A stretch of DNA of 8,168 bases, taken from DAOUKH01 sp034420775. GTDB taxonomy: Bacteria > Chloroflexota > Dehalococcoidia > SHYB01. Under the pieces are notes generated by a model that ran no database searches, was not told where the DNA came from, and saw only the letters and a list, made by a program, of their open reading frames with translations. Below are positions 5,758-8,168 of this stretch, piece after piece; positions within the stretch are counted from its first letter, which is position 1; the number at the start of each line of letters is the position of its first letter. The DNA lies in the NCBI GenBank assembly GCA_034420775.1, contig DAOUKZ010000051.1:1-8168 (forward strand), read 5' to 3'. A program made the position numbers and the translations under genes.

Positions 5758-6447
5758 ATGCCGAGCAAGATTCTCATCATCGAAGACGACCCCAACGTCG
5801 TCGAGCTCGCCCGCCTCTATCTCACCAAGGACGGCCACGACGTGCTGACCGCGCTCGACGGCTCCGAGGGGCTGCGCCTTGCCCTCGACGAGGCCCCCGA
5901 CCTCATCGTCCTCGACCTCATGCTCCCCGGCGTCGACGGCATGAGCATCTGCCGCAAGGTGCGCGAGCAGTCCGAGGTCCCCATCGTCATGCTTACCGCA
6001 CGGGTGGAGGAGGAGGACCGGCTGTCGGGGCTGGAGAGCGGCGCCGACGACTACGTCACCAAACCCTTCAGCCCTCGCGAGCTTGCCGCGCGGGTCCGGG
6101 CCGTCCTGCGGCGCACCGCCCGCGACGCCCTCGACCGCGGTCCGAACGACCTGGCCGCCGGCGGGGTGCGGGCCGACGTCCGCGCCCACGCGGCTTGGGT
6201 CGATGGGGCCGCTCTCAACCTCACGCGCACCGAGTTCCGCATCCTCGTGCTGTTCCTTCGGGAGCCGGGACGCACCTTCTCCCGCGACCAGATCATCGAC
6301 GCCGTCTACGGCTACGACTTCGACGGCTTCGACCGCGCCATCGATTCACAGATCTACAACCTACGGCGGAAGCTCGGCAAGACCCCACGCGATACGCAGT
6401 ACATCCGCACGGTCTACGGCGAGGGGTACCGGTTCGACGATGCGTAG
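5758..6447 (+). CDS. OmpR/PhoB-type response regulator
   Basis: A 229-residue DNA-binding response regulator. The receiver domain (about 1-120) has the acidic pair Asp10-Asp11, phospho-acceptor Asp53 in VLDLMLPGVDG, Thr80 and Lys102-Pro-Phe (KPF). The C-terminal winged helix (about 128-227) contains LTRTEFRILVLFL and the recognition-helix region DRAIDSQIYNLRRKLG (192-207), ending with the wing VYGEGYRF. It should be phosphorylated by the kinase encoded immediately downstream and bind direct-repeat operators. The ATG at 5758 gives the expected start for this family (MPSKILIIEDD), but the upstream bases are pyrimidine-rich with no Shine-Dalgarno, so initiation may be leaderless or structure-dependent. 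The stop overlaps the kinase start by 8 nt. Confidence 0.95.
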   Translation: MPSKILIIEDDPNVVELARLYLTKDGHDVLTALDGSEGLRLALDEAPDLIVLDLMLPGVDGMSICRKVREQSEVPIVMLTARVEEEDRLSGLESGADDYVTKPFSPRELAARVRAVLRRTARDALDRGPNDLAAGGVRADVRAHAAWVDGAALNLTRTEFRILVLFLREPGRTFSRDQIIDAVYGYDFDGFDRAIDSQIYNLRRKLGKTPRDTQYIRTVYGEGYRFDDA

Positions 6448-7810
6448 CCTGCTCTCCAGCCTCCAGTTCCGGCTCGTCGCCGGCTTCGCGGTGATCCTCT
6501 CCGCGGCGTTGCTCTCCGTCGGCTGGTACGTGAGCGCCGAGTCGGGGCGGCAGGCGGAGCGCAGCGAGGCGCTGCGCGCGGAGGTCCGTGCCGAACGGGT
6601 CCGCGCAGCCCTTGCCGCATTCTTCGTGGTCAGGGAAGACTGGTCCGGCGTCCAGCCCACCGTCGAAGAGATCGCACGCGTGGTTGGGGCCCGTATCGCG
6701 GTACGCGACGCCGAGGGCGCCCTCGTCGGCGACTCCCACGGGCGTTTCGGGCCGCCTCCTCGCGACGCACGAGGATGGCCGGGAGCCCCACTCGTAACGG
6801 ATGACGGCGCGACGGTCGGCAGCGTTGAGTTCTTGGCGCTCGGCCCCTTCCTGGAAGGACAACGCCTGGAGCCGCTCGATTCCGACCTCGCCGACCGCGT
6901 TGCCCAGGCGCTGCTCTGGGCGGGGCTGGCCGCGGGCGGCGCCGGCATCGTTGCCGTCGGCCTCATCGCCCGCCGCACGCTCTCTCCGGTGCGGGCCCTG
7001 TCCACGGCGGCGGAGCGGCTGGGTCGCGGCGACCTCGCCCAGCGCGTCGACCCCTCCGCGGAGGACGAGATCGGCCGCCTCGGCCACACCTTCAACCGCA
7101 TGGCGGCGGACTTGGAGCAGGCGGAGCGGCAGCGCCGGAGCCTGATGGCCGACGTGGCCCACGAGCTGCGGACGCCGCTGAGCAACATCCGGGGCTACGT
7201 CGAGGCCATGCGCGACGGCGTCGCCGAGCGCGACGACGCCACGCTCGACGTCGTGCACCAACAGATCGCGCACCTTACCCGCCTCGTCGAAGACCTGCGT
7301 CTCCTCGCGCTGGCCGAAGCCGGCGAGCTCGCCCTCCACCCACAGCCCGAGCACATCGACGCCGTGCTGCGTTCGGTAGCCGACGCCTTCGCCCCCCGCG
7401 CCGCCGCGAAGGGCGTCGCCGTCCGCTGCGAGTCCGCCGAAGAGCTCCCGCCCGTCTCGATGGATCGCGGCCGCGTCGAGCAGGTGCTGCACAACCTCGT
7501 CGAGAACGCGGTGACGCACACCCCCGAAGGCGGGGCCGTCACCCTCACCGCGTCCGCCGGACCCGACTTCGTGCGGATCTCCGTCGCCGACACCGGCCCC
7601 GGCATGGAGCGCGACGCCCTCGACGCCGTCTTCGAGCGCTTCTACCGGCTCGACCCATCGCGGGCGCGGGCCACCGGCGGCGCCGGCCTCGGCCTCACCA
7701 TCGCCAAGCAGCTCATCGAGGCGCAGGGCGGCCGCATCTGGGCCGAAAGCGAGCCGGGACACGGCAGCACCTTCATCTTCGAGCTCCCCCTGAGCGGCAC
7801 TTCGGCCTAG
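6440..7810 (+). CDS. Sensor histidine kinase (BaeS-like, HAMP-HisKA-HATPase)
   Basis: A 456-residue membrane kinase. Domains in order: transmembrane segment 1 (about 11-31), an extracytoplasmic region of about 120 residues, transmembrane segment 2 (about 157-177), HAMP (about 178-230), the H-box DVAHELRTPLSNIRGY with phospho-accepting His241, then the ATPase domain with N-box NLVENA (352-357), DTGPG (384-388), F-box ERFYR (399-403) and GGAGLGL (413-419). All catalytic motifs are intact. The start is the ATG at 6440, inside the last codons of the response regulator (8-nt overlap), because the membrane segment begins just after it. GAGGGG at 6421-6426 is 13 nt away, so translational coupling is likely. 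The sensor domain has no motif I recognise. It is the cognate partner of the upstream regulator and probably reports on envelope conditions. Confidence 0.95.
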   Translation: MRSLLSSLQFRLVAGFAVILSAALLSVGWYVSAESGRQAERSEALRAEVRAERVRAALAAFFVVREDWSGVQPTVEEIARVVGARIAVRDAEGALVGDSHGRFGPPPRDARGWPGAPLVTDDGATVGSVEFLALGPFLEGQRLEPLDSDLADRVAQALLWAGLAAGGAGIVAVGLIARRTLSPVRALSTAAERLGRGDLAQRVDPSAEDEIGRLGHTFNRMAADLEQAERQRRSLMADVAHELRTPLSNIRGYVEAMRDGVAERDDATLDVVHQQIAHLTRLVEDLRLLALAEAGELALHPQPEHIDAVLRSVADAFAPRAAAKGVAVRCESAEELPPVSMDRGRVEQVLHNLVENAVTHTPEGGAVTLTASAGPDFVRISVADTGPGMERDALDAVFERFYRLDPSRARATGGAGLGLTIAKQLIEAQGGRIWAESEPGHGSTFIFELPLSGTSA

Positions 7811-7818
7811 CCCGCCTC

Positions 7819-7836
7819 CCTCCGGCGCGTCGGAGG
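7819..7836 (+). terminator. Short hairpin just after the kinase stop
   Basis: CCTCCG (7819-7824) and CGGAGG (7831-7836) form a 6-bp stem with a 6-nt loop, 8 nt after the histidine kinase stop. There is no U-tract, so an intrinsic terminator is only a possibility; it may be an accident of the repeat mosaic. Confidence 0.3.
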
Positions 7837-7861
7837 CGCGGCGCGTTGCCCCCTCCCGTAG

Positions 7862-7881
7862 GGGCGATTCACGAATCGCCC
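7862..7881. repeat. Near-perfect 20-nt inverted repeat
   Basis: GGGCGATTC (7862-7870) and GAATCGCCC (7873-7881) are exact reverse complements separated by AC. It follows CCCCCTCCCGTAG. The same CCCCCTCCCGT sequence ends the window, so this is probably one copy of a dispersed element. It may help terminate transcripts coming from the kinase gene. Confidence 0.7.
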
Positions 7882-7891
7882 GTCCCACCTG

Positions 7892-7932
7892 CCAAGCGCC
7901 CAGCCCCATCGAAACCCGCCTCCCTCCGGCCT
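7892..7932. repeat. 41-nt direct repeat, copy 1
   Basis: Begins CCAAGCGCC and ends CCCGCCTCCCTCCGGCCT. It aligns without gaps to 8050-8090, with about four fifths of positions identical and the last 18 bases differing at one position. It leads directly into the first hairpin-ACTGA unit. Confidence 0.65.
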
Positions 7933-7962
7933 TTCCTCCTCACGGGGAAAACTGAAAGAGGG
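7932..7962. repeat. Hairpin-ACTGA-GAGGG unit 1
   Basis: TTTCC-T-CC (7932-7939) pairs with GGGGAAA (7944-7950) with one bulge, followed by ACTGA (7951-7955) and GAGGG (7958-7962). It shares its layout with the units at 8011 and 8091. Confidence 0.6.
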
Positions 7963-7964
7963 TA

Positions 7965-7980
7965 CGCGCCGCCAGGCGCG
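7965..7980. repeat. G+C hairpin after unit 1
   Basis: CGCGCC (7965-7970) and GGCGCG (7975-7980) form a 6-bp stem around GCCA. It holds the same place, after GAGGG, as the 22-bp palindrome does after unit 3. Confidence 0.5.
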
Positions 7981-8010
7981 CCCGGAGGGGCAGGGCCGGG
8001 GTCTTACCTC

Positions 8011-8042
8011 TTCTCCCCACGGGAGAAGACTGAGATGAGGGG
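8011..8042. repeat. Hairpin-ACTGA-GAGGG unit 2
   Basis: TTCTCCC (8011-8017) pairs exactly with GGGAGAA (8021-8027) around CAC, followed by ACTGA (8029-8033) and GAGGGG (8037-8042). This copy lacks the CCCGCCTC leader found before units 1 and 3. Confidence 0.6.
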
Positions 8043-8049
8043 CCCCGCG

Positions 8050-8090
8050 CCAACCGCCATCGCCCACCGAAGCCCGCCTCTCTCCGGCCT
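8050..8090. repeat. 41-nt direct repeat, copy 2
   Basis: Partner of 7892-7932 at a distance of 158 nt, ending CCCGCCTCTCTCCGGCCT and leading into the third hairpin unit. Confidence 0.65.
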
Positions 8091-8121
8091 CCCTCCCTTT
8101 ATGGGAGGGACTGAGGGAGGG
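8091..8121. repeat. Hairpin-ACTGA-GAGGG unit 3
   Basis: CCCTCCC (8091-8097) pairs exactly with GGGAGGG (8103-8109) around TTTAT, followed by ACTGA (8110-8114) and GAGGG (8117-8121). Confidence 0.6.
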
Positions 8122-8126
8122 CACTC

Positions 8127-8148
8127 CCTCGCCGGCGCGCCGGCGAGG
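8127..8148. repeat. 22-bp perfect palindrome
   Basis: The 22 bases read identically on both strands, centred on GGCGCGCC, with arms beginning CCTCGCCGGCG. It is all G+C except one T and one A. It could fold as a very stable cruciform or hairpin. Confidence 0.7.
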
Positions 8149-8168
8149 CGGCGCGGTCCCCCTCCCGT

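Larger units (their letters stand above)
7811..8168. repeat. Intergenic mosaic of short hairpin-forming repeats
   Basis: There is no credible gene in these 358 bases. The stretch is built of several related elements, described separately: a pyrimidine-rich leader CCCGCCTCYCTCCGGC at 7811, 7915 and 8073; three hairpin-ACTGA-GAGGG units; a 41-nt direct repeat pair 158 nt apart; an inverted repeat; and a 22-bp palindrome. G+C-rich sequences related to GGCGCG-CGGAGG follow the leaders near 7824, 7975 and 8134. The copy at 7811 lacks the internal hairpin. The final CCCCCTCCCGT (8158-8168) repeats 7849-7859, so another element is cut by the window end. This looks like a dispersed repeat family, possibly acting as terminators after the kinase gene. 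Confidence 0.75.

Noticed and set aside
6083..6439. Upstream extension of the kinase reading frame
   Set aside because: These codons overlap the regulator's DNA-binding domain in another frame and give Ser/Thr/Ala-rich nonsense; the membrane segment begins right after the ATG at 6440.
6293..7909. A 538-codon open frame on the minus strand opposite the histidine kinase
   Set aside because: It is a typical high-G+C antisense shadow: its composition is Gly/Ala/Arg/Glu-rich with no recognisable domain, while the plus strand encodes a complete kinase.
7807..8124. A 105-codon open frame on the minus strand over the repeat region
   Set aside because: It is a translation of the repeats (Gly/Arg/Glu-rich, low complexity), has no domain, and its hairpin units explain the sequence better than coding does.
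7811..8168. CRISPR array
   Set aside because: Repeats are imperfect, irregularly spaced and hairpin-based, with no uniform spacers and no cas genes nearby.

Overview
The window is G+C-rich DNA (about two thirds by eye), densely packed with ordinary bacterial chromosomal genes. The mix suggests Chloroflexota, perhaps a Dehalococcoidia/SAR202-like lineage: tandem HSD17B4-like dehydrogenases beside a MaoC hydratase, a Phd-type antitoxin, TTGAC/TAGACT-like promoter hexamers, and pyrimidine-rich intergenic hairpin repeats. This assignment is inference from gene content and style; a high-G+C actinobacterium is the main alternative.

Left block (1-2309, + strand): the last codons of a MaoC-like hydratase, two tandem paralogous short-chain dehydrogenases (133-1080 and 1113-2039), and a small Phd/YefM-type antitoxin (2043-2309) starting 3 nt after the second dehydrogenase. 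Hydratase plus (3R)-hydroxyacyl-CoA dehydrogenase is the split form of the peroxisomal multifunctional enzyme type 2, so this end looks like a fatty-acid or sterol side-chain beta-oxidation operon with an antitoxin gene attached.

Middle block (2306-4179, - strand): a probable three-gene operon, read right to left: Nudix hydrolase (GTG start at 4179), a GNAT acetyltransferase overlapping it by 26 nt, and a beta-class site-specific DNA methyltransferase. A good sigma70-like promoter lies at 4269-4240. The methyltransferase and the antitoxin are convergent and their stop codons overlap in a CTAG. The divergent gene at 4354-4950 is a nitroreductase-family flavoprotein.

Right block (5081-7810, + strand): an exported protein made of two copies of an alpha-helical repeat, then an OmpR-type response regulator and an overlapping two-membrane-segment histidine kinase, together a plausible envelope-sensing module. 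A hairpin sits between the exported protein and the regulator, and the regulator start has no Shine-Dalgarno sequence.

Right edge (7811-8168): no gene, but a mosaic of short related repeats and hairpins, including three copies of a hairpin-ACTGA-GAGGG unit, a 41-nt direct repeat pair, a 20-nt inverted repeat and a 22-bp perfect palindrome. The window ends inside a further copy. I see no CRISPR array, transposase, tRNA or rRNA. The points most worth following are this repeat mosaic, the exported repeat protein with its kinase pair, the solitary methyltransferase operon, and the antitoxin without a toxin.
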